64,000 nt of DNA from Hymenobacter citatus (GCF_014333615.1 NZ_JACSCY010000001.1:124001-188000); one strand, 5' to 3'; positions 27,927-36,714 are shown, counted from the stretch's first letter. Numbers and translations: made by a program. Notes: generated from the letters alone by a model not told the origin.

Positions 27927-28919
27927 TCACCACGCGGGTTTATCGGAGTCGGGTTTCTTGTCTGCTTTGTGCGGAATCTGCTGCAAATATTGCTGTTCGG
28001 CGGCGCCTAGCGCATTCAGGAGCTGCCGGGCTTTGTCGGGGCTGAGATTCATCTGTTCCAAGCGGGCGCGTTGGGTTTGCAGTTGCGCTTCATCGGTGGC
28101 CAAGTCGGTGCCCGCTCGCTTACTATAGCCCTGCCGGGCGGCGGGGCCGTCGGCATCGTTGCTGAGGCCGCGCACGGTACCCGGCGCGTTGTCTGTGGCT
28201 ACCTCGCGCCGCGTGCCACTACCCGGCCGGAAGCCACCCCGTGCTGTGGAGCCAGGTGTTGCATCGGGCTGACGGGCATCGGGCCTACCCTGTTGGTCAG
28301 CGCGGGGCTGGGGGGCGTTGCGCGGGTCGTCGGGTAGGGTAGGGTCGTTGCGCTGGCCTTGCTGCCCGGTGTCGGCTTGGCGTTGCTGCTGTTGTTGCTC
28401 CTGGGGTGGGGTAGGCTTTTTAGGAGTTGGGGCAGTAGGCGGTACGGCCGGCGGCGGTATGTCCGGCGACTGCTGCCGACGGGCCAGGTAGTCGCGCAGC
28501 AACTCGTAATTATAGCGGGCGTCCGCATTGGTGGGAGAGGCCAGCAGCGCCTGCCGCAACAGCCCTACGGCCTGCGCATACTCACCACGCTGACTAGCCA
28601 ACAGCGCCAGCTGCTGTTGTGCCACGCTGCGCACGGTGCGGGTAGGGCTGTCCAGGAGTTGGCCGTAGTAAGCGCGGGCCAGCGCCGATTGGCCGGCCCG
28701 CAGGCAGGAGTGTGCCAGGTTCAGAATAATGGCATCTTCCGTAGCGCCATACTGCACCACGGCCGCCTGGTAGGCACGCGCTGCCGCCGCAAAATCTTGC
28801 CGGGCGTAAGCCGTTTGCGCCTCCTGCACGGCTACGTTGCGGTGGTGGATGCGGGTGAGCTGATCCAGCCCACCCCCCCCACTAAGCAACACTACCAGCA
28901 ACAGCCCAAAGATTTTCAC
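27927..28919 (-). CDS. TPR protein, BatC-like
   Basis: 330 residues. A short N-terminal hydrophobic segment (MKIFGLLLVVLLSGGGG) is followed by TPR motifs (about residues 30-150: TAYARQDFAAAARAYQAAV, AQQQLALLASQRGEYAQAV) and a long Pro/Gln/Arg-rich, low-complexity C-terminal region. It starts inside the end of the upstream VWA gene (ATGA overlap at 28916-28919), so the two are translationally coupled. This is the layout of BatB-BatC in Bacteroidota aerotolerance operons, where the products form a membrane-linked periplasmic complex. MoxR, DUF58, BatA and BatD partners are not next to it. Confidence 0.8.
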   Translation of the reverse strand: MKIFGLLLVVLLSGGGGLDQLTRIHHRNVAVQEAQTAYARQDFAAAARAYQAAVVQYGATEDAIILNLAHSCLRAGQSALARAYYGQLLDSPTRTVRSVAQQQLALLASQRGEYAQAVGLLRQALLASPTNADARYNYELLRDYLARRQQSPDIPPPAVPPTAPTPKKPTPPQEQQQQQRQADTGQQGQRNDPTLPDDPRNAPQPRADQQGRPDARQPDATPGSTARGGFRPGSGTRREVATDNAPGTVRGLSNDADGPAARQGYSKRAGTDLATDEAQLQTQRARLEQMNLSPDKARQLLNALGAAEQQYLQQIPHKADKKPDSDKPAW

Positions 28920-29887
28920 GGACGAATTATTTTCACAGTCAGTAAGATATCAACTCCTAAGAGCAGCAGCGCCAGCGCTAAAGGGTAGCGGTAGCGGTTA
29001 TCAGCCACCGACACGGTGCGGACTTGCTCGGCCTGGCCTTCTACTCGGTTCAGGGCATTCACAAGCAACGGAAACTCGTTGCGCTGATCTGTCAACTCAA
29101 AATACTGCCCGCCGGTTTGCTCGGCCAGGCGGCGCAGCGTCTTCGGCTCCAGGCGCGTCACAGCATCGCGGCCGTTGGCGTCACGCACGTAGCCACCTTT
29201 GCGGGGGATGCGGCTGCCTTCGGGCGTGCCTACCCCCACAGTAAACAACCGGGCGCCAGAACGGGTGAGTTGGCGTACCGTGGGCTCCAGGTTTTCCCCA
29301 AAGTCCTCGCCGTCGCTCACCAACACCAGCGCCGTAGCCCGGGGTGGGCTTCCCACGGGCTGGGGTGTGGCGTTCAGTCGGGCTAATACCAGATCCAACG
29401 CCGGCGCCAGATCCGTGGTGCCAACAGGCAATAGATTGGTCTGAATAGTACTGACAAACAACTGCAGTGCGCTCTGATCATACGTCAGAGGGCACTGCAC
29501 GTAGGCATCGGCCGCAAACACCACCAGCCCAATGCGGTCGGCCTGAAACCGGTTGATCAGCTCACTTAACTCAGCCCGTGCCTTTAGCAGACGGGTCGGC
29601 GACACGTCGGGCGCATCCATGGAGCGCGACACGTCCAGTAGCAACCACACGTCTTTGCCAGCCGTGCGCACGGGCTGTTGGGTGAGGCCATAAGCCGGAC
29701 CAAGCAGCGCCACCAGCAGCAAGCTGAAATACGTGAGGCGCAGCACCAGCTTCCACGCCAGCCGCCAACCGCGCTGTTGTAGCGGGGCGGCTAGGCGCCA
29801 CGTACGCACAGCGTAGCCCACGTATAAAAAAATAAAGACCAGCAGCGCAGTCAATTCGGGCCAGCCAAGAGGGTAGGCCCAATTCAT
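28916..29887 (-). CDS. VWA-domain membrane protein, BatA/BatB-like
   Basis: 323 residues. Transmembrane helices at about 10-28, 50-68 and near the C terminus (LALALLLLGVDILLTVKII) enclose a von Willebrand A domain. The metal-ion-dependent adhesion site is intact: DVSRSMD (DxSxS), the threonine in TTDLAPAL and the aspartate in LVSDGEDFG. Such proteins occur in Bat operons linked to oxygen or envelope stress. It is coupled to the TPR gene that follows. A candidate promoter lies about 65 bp upstream, suggesting that this pair is a complete transcription unit and not the end of a longer one. Confidence 0.85.
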   Translation of the reverse strand: MNWAYPLGWPELTALLVFIFLYVGYAVRTWRLAAPLQQRGWRLAWKLVLRLTYFSLLLVALLGPAYGLTQQPVRTAGKDVWLLLDVSRSMDAPDVSPTRLLKARAELSELINRFQADRIGLVVFAADAYVQCPLTYDQSALQLFVSTIQTNLLPVGTTDLAPALDLVLARLNATPQPVGSPPRATALVLVSDGEDFGENLEPTVRQLTRSGARLFTVGVGTPEGSRIPRKGGYVRDANGRDAVTRLEPKTLRRLAEQTGGQYFELTDQRNEFPLLVNALNRVEGQAEQVRTVSVADNRYRYPLALALLLLGVDILLTVKIIRP

Positions 29888-29951
29888 TGGATTCTGCCCA
29901 AGCCATTGGGTCTCATTTGATAAGGGTTTGCCCTCACGTTACTCATACCGG

Positions 29952-29977
29952 CAAATATAGCTCTTGCTGGGTAGCAA
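29952..29977 (-). promoter_or_regulatory. Candidate promoter of the BatB-BatC-like pair
   Basis: TATATTTG on the minus strand (29959-29952) matches TAnnTTTG exactly. The nearest TTG upstream is at a short 15-base spacing. It would start the transcript about 58 bases before the ATG at 29887. Confidence 0.35.
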
Positions 29978-30024
29978 GGCCTTTCCGACAACGCTGCTGC
30001 GAGGAAGATATTTTTAGAAAATGC

Positions 30025-30053
30025 TTGATTTCTCCATTCCAGTCGTATATTTG
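30025..30053 (+). promoter_or_regulatory. Promoter of tRNA-Ser
   Basis: TTG (30025-30027), 18 bases, then TATATTTG (30046-30053). This is a near-ideal Bacteroidota promoter, 31 bases before the tRNA. Confidence 0.7.
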
Positions 30054-30083
30054 CGCACCAATCAGACGGAATAGCCGTCTTAC

Positions 30084-30171
30084 GGAGAGATGGGTGAGTG
30101 GCTGAAACCAGTAGTTTGCTAAACTGCCGTAGCTCTAAAGGCTACCGGGGGTTCGAATCCCCCTCTCTCCG
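30084..30171 (+). tRNA. tRNA-Ser(GCT)
   Basis: 88-base class II tRNA. The acceptor GGAGAGA (30084-30090) pairs with TCTCTCC (30164-30170), discriminator G. The anticodon loop TTGCTAA gives anticodon GCT, reading AGC/AGU. The long variable arm (GTAGC...GCTAC) and the T arm GGGGGTTCGAATCCCCC are complete. CCA is not encoded. Its 3' end is the left boundary of an accessory island. Confidence 0.96.
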
Positions 30172-30173
30172 CA
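30160..30173 (+). other. Putative attachment site, left copy (tRNA-Ser 3' end)
   Basis: CCCCTCTCTCCGCA at the 3' end of tRNA-Ser is repeated exactly at 36715-36728. The DNA between the copies is dominated by insertion sequences, as expected of an integrated and decayed element. No integrase gene is visible. Confidence 0.5.
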
Positions 30174-30243
30174 CATACCAAAGAAAAAACCGTGAATAGG
30201 CCCCGTACATCGGGTTTATTCACGGTTTTTCTTTGGTATGTGC
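30172..30243 (+). terminator. Terminator hairpin after tRNA-Ser
   Basis: Arms of about 26 bases (ACCAAAGAAAAAACCGTGAA and its complement) with a short GC-rich loop, beginning right after the tRNA. The distal arm includes a T5 run. Confidence 0.8.
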
Positions 30244-30315
30244 GCGGCTATCGTCTCCATTAGCAGCGAAAGCTAGTATGAAGATTAAATTTGCGACGCA
30301 TTATCAAGTGAAATT

Positions 30316-30668
30316 CTAGCTAATAGTAATGCATTCGTCAATACTGCACCCTACGAGCAGCACGACTACGAGTAGACTATGCAGCGTGTAGGCGACAAGC
30401 TTTACCCACTTGCGGTGCTGAAACTCTGGAACCAACTCATCTAGCCAAGGGTATCGTTTTTCGGCTGCCTGCCAGATTAGACGGTCAGCAAAGTAAGCCG
30501 CCCTCGAGTTTTAACTGACGTGGTAGCGGCCAACGTGGTCCGGCATGCAGCTACGTTGAGCACTGGGCTGAAATAGATAAAGAAGTACGCCTCGCCAGTG
30601 ATGCTTACCTCGGCTGCTCCTAGAAACGCTGCGCCCCACTATATTGCATAGAGTAAGGAAGCCGCTAC
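30316..30668 (-). pseudogene. Decayed membrane-protein gene cut by an IS end
   Basis: Minus-strand translation gives protein-like stretches in two frames. Upstream is GEAYFFIYFSPVLNVAA (with an in-frame TAG before it); after a frameshift near 30505 comes AAYFADRLIWQAAEKRYPWL, then WVKLVAYTLHSLLVVVLLVG, and a stop at 30316. The second half contains a convincing transmembrane helix. No start codon remains: the 5' end is replaced at about 30671 by an IS5-type terminus (GAGCGTGTTGACAATT). I do not recognise the family. Confidence 0.4.
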
Positions 30669-30951
30669 CAGAGCGTGTTGACAATTCGGGGTAGTTGAGT
30701 AAAAACAGATAGTGCGCTAAAGATAAGCCGAATTGGAAGTCGCGTTCAAATTGGTGCAGGGAGCAGTAGCCAGCGCGGAATGGCGCCGGTCAATATTAAA
30801 ATTAGGTATCGAGGTAGTAAGTGAACTCTAGCTGGGCCTCTTCGATACTAGCAAACGCGCCGCCGTGAGGCAACAATTCCATTTTGGATATGCTCCACTC
30901 AGCCTTGGATTGAGCATCATACGCAAGGGTTGCCCGGCTGGCTATAGCTAG

Positions 30952-31734
30952 GACTTGTTAACAGTGGGTATTAATTTGGGGCATGGAAACGATGCTCACC
31001 GATGCACAATGGGCGCGGATTGCGCCACTGTTGCCGGGGCGGCCGGGCACGAGCGGTGGGCGCGGGCGCGACAACCGCCAGTTCGTGGAAGCGGTGCTCT
31101 GGCTGGCCCGCAACGGGGCACGGTGGCGGGCCCTGCCCACGGAGCGGGGTAACTGGCACACGACGTACACCCGCTTCCAGCGCTGGGCCGCCTCGGGCGT
31201 GTGGCAACGCGTGTTCGACGCCGTGCAGGAGGAAGCCGCCCTGCACACGCTCTTGGTCAATTCCACTACGGTGCGGGTACACCAGCACGCGAGCGGCGCG
31301 CGCAAAAAAACGGACCGCAGGCCCTCGGCCGCAGCCGCGGCGGGCTGACGTGCAAGCTGCACGTGGCCGCCGATGCCCGCGGCCGGCCCGTGCGCTGCCG
31401 CCTGACCGCCGGCCACCGCCACGATGCGCCACAGGCCTTGCCGCTGCTCGAGGGATTGGCCCCGGCGTACCTGGTGGCCGACCGGGGCTACGATTCCGAC
31501 CCGTTGGTGGCCGCCCGCGGCACCTGCGCCGTGATTCCGCCCCGGCGCAAGCGCCACCACCCGCGGGCCTACCACGCGGCCCGTTACGCCCAGCGTCACC
31601 CGGTCGAACGGCTTTTCAGCCGCCTCAAGCAGTTTCGCCGCGTGGCCACGCGCTACGACAAGTTGGACAGGCATTTTCTAGCGTTTATTCATTTAGCAGC
31701 AACCGTCCTCTGGTTGCGCGATTGTTAACACTTC
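30952..31734 (+). mobile_element. IS5-family (IS427-group-like) insertion sequence nested in IS3 copy A
   Basis: 783 bp with imperfect terminal inverted repeats GACTTGTTAACAGT and GAAGTGTTAACAAT (right end read inward). It is flanked on both sides by CTAG (30948-30951 and 31735-31738), the target duplication usual for this group. IS3 OrfB sequence resumes on each side, proving insertion into copy A. Confidence 0.9.
30983..31728 (+). CDS. IS5-family transposase, two overlapping frames joined by -1 frameshift
   Basis: Frame 1 (30983-31348) gives the N-terminal half (LTDAQWARIAPLLPG, WLARNGARWRALP). Frame 2 (open 31201-31728) gives the C-terminal half (GGLTCKLHVAADARGRPV, VADRGYDSDPL, HPVERLFSRLKQFRRVATRYDK). 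The frames join at a seven-A run (31304-31310) in the context A AAA AAA C, a classical -1 slippery site, as is usual for IS427-type elements. The second Asp and the Glu of the DDE triad are present. The first is not: the expected DSTTVRVHQ reads NSTTVRVHQ, with AAT at 31259-31261 (residue 93). The element may therefore be inactive. Confidence 0.85.
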
Positions 31735-32529
31735 CTAGCCAGTTTCTGGGCTTTTTCGATGCACACCGCGCTGGTGTATTGGCTGCCGCAGTCGGCGTAG
31801 ACAATGAGGCCCGGAGCCGGTTGGCGCAACGTCAGAGCCTGCTGCAGGGCGGTGAGCACTAATTCAGTGAGCATATCTGCTAGTTGAGGTGCCAGCCGAC
31901 TACGCGCCGCAAATAGGTATCACGCCAAGTTGCCAGATAACACTAGCATCCGCCCACCAGAGGCAGGTAAGTGATGTCCCCACCCATACTTAATTCGGGG
32001 TGGTAGGGGCAGGTTCACCGAGCCGCATGCTTTCCGCCGCGGTAGCTGCTGGGTCGGCCACGGTGGTACGGAGGCGCTATAGCCGTGTGTTGAGCGCGCA
32101 AGCCACGCCGGCGCAGCTAGGTGCGCAAGGAATAACGCCCGACGGCGTATCCTTCAGAGCGTAATTCTGCCCACAAGCAGCGGGTGTTTTAGCGCTAGAC
32201 GTAGCGTAAAAAGGTGGCGGTGGCCGCCGACTCCCAACTAGGCAGTGGGCACGCTGCTCGGCACCGCCACTGACAATAGTCTGCGACACTGGCTTCTAGC
32301 CCGCGACAGAGCACCGGCTCGGTAGCCGATGCTTGCTTGATGAATTGGTAACGGCTCATGAATGAGGCGGTTGCGCAAAGATGGTCATGACTTTTAAAAT
32401 ATTATGTTCTTGCTCCATACGTTTGAGCTCGGCGCGCAAGCGCTTAATTCCTTCGCGCTACGCACTAATAGGCACGGCTTCGGCTAAGGCCTGCCGCTGT
32501 CAGAAGCCCATCAAGGAGGGTGACAGGCC

Positions 32530-32661
32530 CTAAGTGCGGGCCACGTCGGTCTGCCGGGTAATAGCGGCCACCTGGCGTACGCACTCAGCTTTAAAGGCAG
32601 GCGTATATTTTTTGCGGGTCAGTGGCAAGCCGCTCGGAAGTATTTTGTCGTTGTCGGGCAT
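32530..32661 (-). pseudogene. IS3 OrfA remnant of copy A
   Basis: Opens MPDNDKILPSG and contains LTRKKYTPAFKAECVRQVAA, the helix-turn-helix protein of IS3-type transposases. It meets a stop at 32530, after which similarity continues out of frame and with further stops (LRAELKRMEQEHNILK near 32400). It keeps CVRQVAA where copy B has a stop, so the two copies decayed separately. Confidence 0.7.
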
Positions 32662-32798
32662 GGGCAGTGGAAGGCGAAACTTCCCACTGTCTGTTTTTAC
32701 TCGACCACCCCAAGAAAATAACTTACCAATGCTAAGCGACTTAGAACTTATGTGAGAAAGTAAACTACTTGTGCGTGGAAAGGAGCGCATCTAGTGGC

Positions 32799-32806
32799 TA
32801 AATTTG
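32799..32806 (+). promoter_or_regulatory. Candidate -7 element for the acyltransferase
   Basis: TAAATTTG matches TAnnTTTG, 28 bases before the ATG at 32834. No TTG is seen at the normal spacing. Confidence 0.3.
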
Positions 32807-32833
32807 ACCCTGCTATCACTCTTACTTAATTTT

Positions 32834-33928
32834 ATGGAGCAACAACACCGCAAGGTTTCAGTCCGGTTATACGAAATAGACTTGTTGCGCTTTCTTGCTG
32901 CATTGGCTGTTGTTTTCTTTCACTATACACATTGCGGTTACGAGGAGGGAAACCTTAGTCCTATTCCTTTTCTGGAACTATCCCCTATTACGAAATACGG
33001 TTATCTAGGCGTAGAACTTTTCTTCATTATAAGCGGCTACGTTGTTTTACTCAGTGCGCAAGGTAAGACGGTACGGCAGTTTTTTCTTTCCCGTATCATA
33101 CGCCTTTTTCCTGCCTTCTGGGTAGCCTGTACCCTCACGTTTGTAGTTCAAAAAATTTGGGGCCCTGGACCGACCGACATCCATATGTCACCTCTCCTTA
33201 CTGCTAATATATCCCACTATCTTTATAACATGACTATGTTATATGATTTTTTTGGGATACCTGCACTGGATGGTTCGTACTGGTCATTAACTACGGAGAT
33301 AACGTTCTATTTTTTAGTTTCGCTTTTAATAAGCTATAAGCTGGTACACCGTATTGATTTTGTTTTAATAGCTTGGTTAGGGTTAGTAATGTTGCCAGGC
33401 TGGAACAAAGGTTTTGGACCTTTTGCCTTTCTATTTATCATTGGCTACGCGCCCTACTTCATAGCAGGTATGTTATTTTACCTGATACAGCAACCCGGTG
33501 GGCGTACTTGGTTTCGTTACGTGCTCTTAGGTGTAGCGTACATCCTAGCAATCCGAACCGGTTTCAGCAAAGCAGCAGTATTAACTACTACCTATCATGG
33601 GGTATTATCGCGAGGAGTAGTCATAACAGTTATTACATGTTTTTTTCTGCTGTTTCTATTGATTACGCTAGGTAAAACTGATTTAAGTCGCCTTACTTGG
33701 TTGAGTTGGCTTGGTTCCCTCACGTACCCGCTGTACTTGGTGCACGGTAGTATTGGCTTCATCATCTTTCATCGAGTAGGGCATTTGATGAATAAATATA
33801 TACTGCTTGTAGCGACCCTAGGGCTTATGCTAATGGTTGCATATCTAATCCATGTATTAATAGAAAAGCGCTATAGTAAGAAATTAGGAACACAGGTAGC
33901 GAAGTTGCTTACCTATTTCGATGTATAA
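32834..33928 (+). CDS. Membrane acyltransferase of the acyltransferase-3 (OafA/YrhL) family
   Basis: 364 residues from the ATG at 32834 (MEQQHRKVSVRLYEIDLLRF); an in-frame ATG at 32804 is less likely because it overlaps the candidate promoter. About ten transmembrane helices. The family landmarks are present: ...IDLLRFLAALAVVFFHYTH with the catalytic-type histidine in FFH, GYLGVELFFIISGYV, and SRIIRLFPAFW. Such enzymes transfer acetyl or other acyl groups to cell-surface polysaccharide or lipid. Base composition is clearly AT-richer than the core genes, and the gene stands alone between two inverted IS3 copies, so transfer from elsewhere is likely. It is intact. Confidence 0.88.
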   Translation: MEQQHRKVSVRLYEIDLLRFLAALAVVFFHYTHCGYEEGNLSPIPFLELSPITKYGYLGVELFFIISGYVVLLSAQGKTVRQFFLSRIIRLFPAFWVACTLTFVVQKIWGPGPTDIHMSPLLTANISHYLYNMTMLYDFFGIPALDGSYWSLTTEITFYFLVSLLISYKLVHRIDFVLIAWLGLVMLPGWNKGFGPFAFLFIIGYAPYFIAGMLFYLIQQPGGRTWFRYVLLGVAYILAIRTGFSKAAVLTTTYHGVLSRGVVITVITCFFLLFLLITLGKTDLSRLTWLSWLGSLTYPLYLVHGSIGFIIFHRVGHLMNKYILLVATLGLMLMVAYLIHVLIEKRYSKKLGTQVAKLLTYFDV

Positions 33929-33957
33929 GCTACCTGTGAATAACAGTAGCCTTTTTT
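33929..33957 (+). terminator. Short terminator after the acyltransferase
   Basis: GCTAC...GTAGC stem directly after the stop codon, followed by a T6 run. The stem is short. Confidence 0.5.
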
Positions 33958-34161
33958 GCCCATAGAAAGGGGAACTCAATCTCTCAGGCGTTATACATTC
34001 TGTTAAGGGCACATCCTGCGTAAGCTCCCCGCATGTAGGCAATTGCTTTCTTTTTCTTGCGTCAGTTGCTGGTCATAAACCGGATTCGTTTAGTATTTGA
34101 GTATATTATTTGAGGTGGTCTAGCAGAAACGGACAGCGAGAAGTCTTAACTTCCCCTGCCC

Positions 34162-34449
34162 ATGCCCGAGAAGAAACCAGTTGACGGCCAATCCGTCACT
34201 CGCAAGAAATACACGCCCGCTTTCAAAGCTGAGTGCGTTCATTAAGTAGCCGCCGGCGCGCGGCAAACGGATGTAGCCCGTGCCCAGGGCATCTCGCCCG
34301 CCCTCCTGGGCCGCTGGCAGCGGTCGGCCTTGGAGCAAGCCGTACCCAGCAGCACCGAGCGGGAGGAAATCCAGCGCTTACGTGCCGAACTCAAGCGCGT
34401 GGAAATTGAGCGCGAAGCGGTGACCATCTTTGCACAGCCTCAACTATGA
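34162..34449 (+). pseudogene. IS3 OrfA, copy B, with premature stop
   Basis: 95 codons starting MPEKKPVDGQSVTRKKYTPA. Codon 28 is TAA (34243-34245) where copy A reads CAA (CVRQVAA), so the protein is broken. The rest (ARQTDVARAQGISPALLGRW, EREEIQRLRAELKRVEIE) is a normal helix-turn-helix plus leucine-zipper region. Its TGA overlaps the OrfB ATG. Confidence 0.8.
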
Positions 34450-35321
34450 GCAAGTACGTGTTTATCAGCACACAGCTAGACACCTGGACGCTTACTGACC
34501 TGTGCTGGGTACTAGGCGTGAGCCGCAATGGCTACCACCAGTGGCGGGCAGCCAGTCCGCCACTAGCCCCCACCTAGCAGCCCGCCGCCCAGCAGGCGTT
34601 TATGCGCCATGCCAAGCGGTATGGCACCCGCCGCCTGCGGTCCGAGTTACGGGCCGAGGGCCATTAGGTAGGGCGTTACGCGCTGCGTAGTTCGTAGTTG
34701 GCTGCGGGCCAGCGGGCAGCGGGCGCTCAGCACCCGGCCCCAGCGCCCGCGTACCACCCAGGCCGACCCGGCCGCCGTGGTGGCCGAAAACCGGCTCCTG
34801 GGTCAGCCCGCCCCCACTGCCCCCAATCAGGTGTGGGTGGGCGACATCACCTACCTGCCGTTGGTGGGCGGGCGCTGGTGCTACCTGGCCACGTGGCGCG
34901 ATGCCTGCTCCCGTCGGGTCGTGGGCTGGCACCTGGCTGCGCACATGCCCACCGAACTGGTACTCACGGCCCTGGAACAAGCCTTGACGCTGCGCCAGCC
35001 CGGCCCTGGCCTCGTCATTCACGCCGACCGCGGCAGCCAGTACACCAGTCACGCTTGTCGCCAGCGCATCGAAGACGCGGGGGCGCTGGCCAGCTATGCC
35101 CGGCCGGGTAACCCCTATGACAACGCCCAAGCCGAAGCCGGCTGGAGCACCCTGAAAACAGAGTTGCTGCCCTACGGCGGGGCCTTTGCCAGCCTCGAAG
35201 AGGCTCGACTAAAGTGGCCTATTACCTGGACACCTACTTCAACCTTGACCGCCGCCACTCGGCCCTGGGGTACCGCTCGCCCCACCAGTTTGAAGCTGAC
35301 CTGTTTCAACACCTACCTTAG
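34446..35321 (+). pseudogene. IS3 OrfB transposase, copy B, broken
   Basis: Starts MSKYVFISTQLDTWTLTDLC. In-frame stops (TAG near 34576 and 34665) and shifts near 34690 and 35210 break it. The open middle part (34777-35212) holds the integrase core: VWVGDITYLPL (first Asp), VIHADRGSQYTS (second Asp) and AEAGWSTLKTELL, where the usual catalytic Glu neighbourhood is AES/AEAF..K. The tail reads YFNLDRRHSALGYRSP after frame correction. Confidence 0.85.
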
Positions 35322-35411
35322 CGAACTGTCCGTTTCCAATAGACCACCCCAATTTAAACAGTATCACCATTCCCATATATTGTAGAAACAGGCTTGAAAA
35401 ATCCGCTATCA

Positions 35412-36103
35412 GGGCGTGTTGACAATTAGAGCGGCCAGACGAAGGTAGCTGTGTATTGGGCGAAGGACAGGAAAGAGGAGGCGGTTTTGTCGCATCGAGT
35501 AGCTAATCGGCGGTAATGTTTGCGGCGGTTAAAAAGCGTTTCACCCTGTTGCGGTCCGACTCGCGGGCGATGCGCTAGTTGCGTTTACTGGGCACGACGG
35601 CTACAGCCCGTGCCTGGTTGATAATGGCCAACACGACGCTGAAAGCTAAGCCCGCTAGCAAGTCGGCGGCCACGTTACAATCAACCTGCTAGCCCGGCGT
35701 CAGGGCCAAGCGCAACGGGAACGGCCGAGGGCTTCGGTCAGGCCGTTGCTTTTTTTGCCCAGCCGCGTGTTGGTGTGCCCGCACACCGGTTGAGTCGAGC
35801 ATGGGCCAGGCTATGCCGGGGTCTTGTACGGCCTCGAGTACGCGCTGCCACACGCCTTTTTGCGCCCAGCGGCCGAAACGCCGGTAGACCGTATTCCAAG
35901 GGGCGAACCGCTCAGGCAAATCGCACCATAGTGCCCCACTGCGTGCTATCCACAGCACGGCGTTAATAAGTAAGCGGTTGTCGGCCGCTGAGCAGCCCGC
36001 GTCCCCAACTTTGCCCAGTAATTATGGGTGCTAAGCGCACCCAGTCAGCATTTTTGAGTACATGTACGTCGCACGACCCGAAGGTCGCTGATTGCCCACA
36101 CCC
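35412..36103 (-). mobile_element. IS5-family remnant
   Basis: Termini GGGCGTGTTGACAATTAGAG (35412) and, at the other end read inward, GGGTGTGGGCAATCAGCG (36103) are imperfect inverted repeats. The minus-strand frame 35689-35958 encodes part of an IS5-type transposase (WIARSGALWCDLPERFAPWN, LDSTGVRAHQHAAGQKK), here with the first catalytic Asp intact. The remainder is frameshifted (ADWVRLAPIITG upstream; ALGRS-type sequence downstream). About 692 bp, shorter than intact relatives. Confidence 0.75.
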
Positions 36104-36646
36104 TAGTATGAGTGAGAAGCGGCAAGAGAAGCATAGTGCATTCAGCCACGTGTAGAGCGAATTCATTTCGCCGACGTGATAGATGATTATCTTGTCACTA
36201 TGTACTTCGATTCACAATTATACGGAGCTACTACCCCATTGAGATAGTCTTAGCTAAGCCGAACAGAGTTAGGATGTGGTTTGAAGATGACTTTTAAAGT
36301 AATTAGGAGCAAGGTGGCCGCGCGAAGAATAGCGAAGGTCACGGAAAAGCACAAGACAGTTTTGTCCAAATGGCGGGCCGCTTCGATCCACACCGCGCCA
36401 CATGTACGGGGCGTTGCTGGCGCGCATGTAACTGCACCTGCTGCAAATCATAGAAAAGATGGGTCACAAAAATATAAGTTCATCTATGAAGTATACCCGC
36501 CTGGAGCATGAGCAGACCGAGCAGCAGATGCTGGAAGGGTGGGACAATCTCAATTCCAGTAAAATTTAATTCGCACATACCAGCCTGAGTATGTGCGTAT
36601 GTGCGTAGAAATGTCCGCTCCAGCTAGCGTTATTTCTTTTGAAAAG
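36104..36646. other. Island DNA without a recognisable gene
   Basis: About 540 bases with short open frames only (for example 36281-36511 plus, 76 codons, and a 27-codon frame at 36486). None has a family match that I recognise or a convincing start region. Probably eroded mobile-element sequence. Confidence 0.4.
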
Positions 36647-36676
36647 TTGCGGGCTTCATTTTTTCCGCTACTTTTG
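36647..36676 (+). promoter_or_regulatory. Near-consensus promoter with no intact gene behind it
   Basis: TTG (36647-36649), 19 bases, TACTTTTG (36669-36676): an exact fit to TTG-N19-TAnnTTTG. Its start point would be near 36683, just ahead of the tRNA-Ser-like fragment at 36700-36728 and the tRNA-Pro and tRNA-Arg genes. It may be the promoter of the tRNA cluster. Confidence 0.6.
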
Positions 36677-36714
36677 CATCGAATTCAACGGCGGGGCAGA
36701 TGTACTATCGGGTA

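Larger units (their letters stand above)
30687..32712 (-). mobile_element. IS3-family element, copy A (decayed, interrupted by an IS5 element)
   Basis: The ends CGGGGTAGTTGAGTAAAAAC (30687) and the complement of TGGGGTGGTCGAGTAAAAAC (ending 32712) match those of copy B. Without the nested 787 bp, its length is 1239 bp, against 1241 bp for copy B. The minus-strand OrfA start (MPDNDK..., 32661) and OrfB pieces such as VLTALQQALTLRQPAPGL can be read but are broken by stops. No target duplication is left. Confidence 0.8.
34111..35351 (+). mobile_element. IS3-family element, copy B (decayed but with complete ends)
   Basis: 1241 bp. Ends: TGAGGTGGTCTAGCAGAAAC at the left and the complement of TGGGGTGGTCTATTGGAAAC at the right, both continuing with GGACAG. 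The flanks carry ATT on both sides (34108-34110 and 35352-35354), a 3-bp target duplication typical of the family. It is inverted relative to copy A. Confidence 0.88.

Noticed and set aside
36281..36511. 76-codon plus-strand ORF in the island
   Set aside because: No recognisable motif or start region, and it lies in eroded DNA.
30174..36714. Island considered as a prophage
   Set aside because: No integrase, portal, terminase or capsid genes; only IS remnants and one acyltransferase are found.
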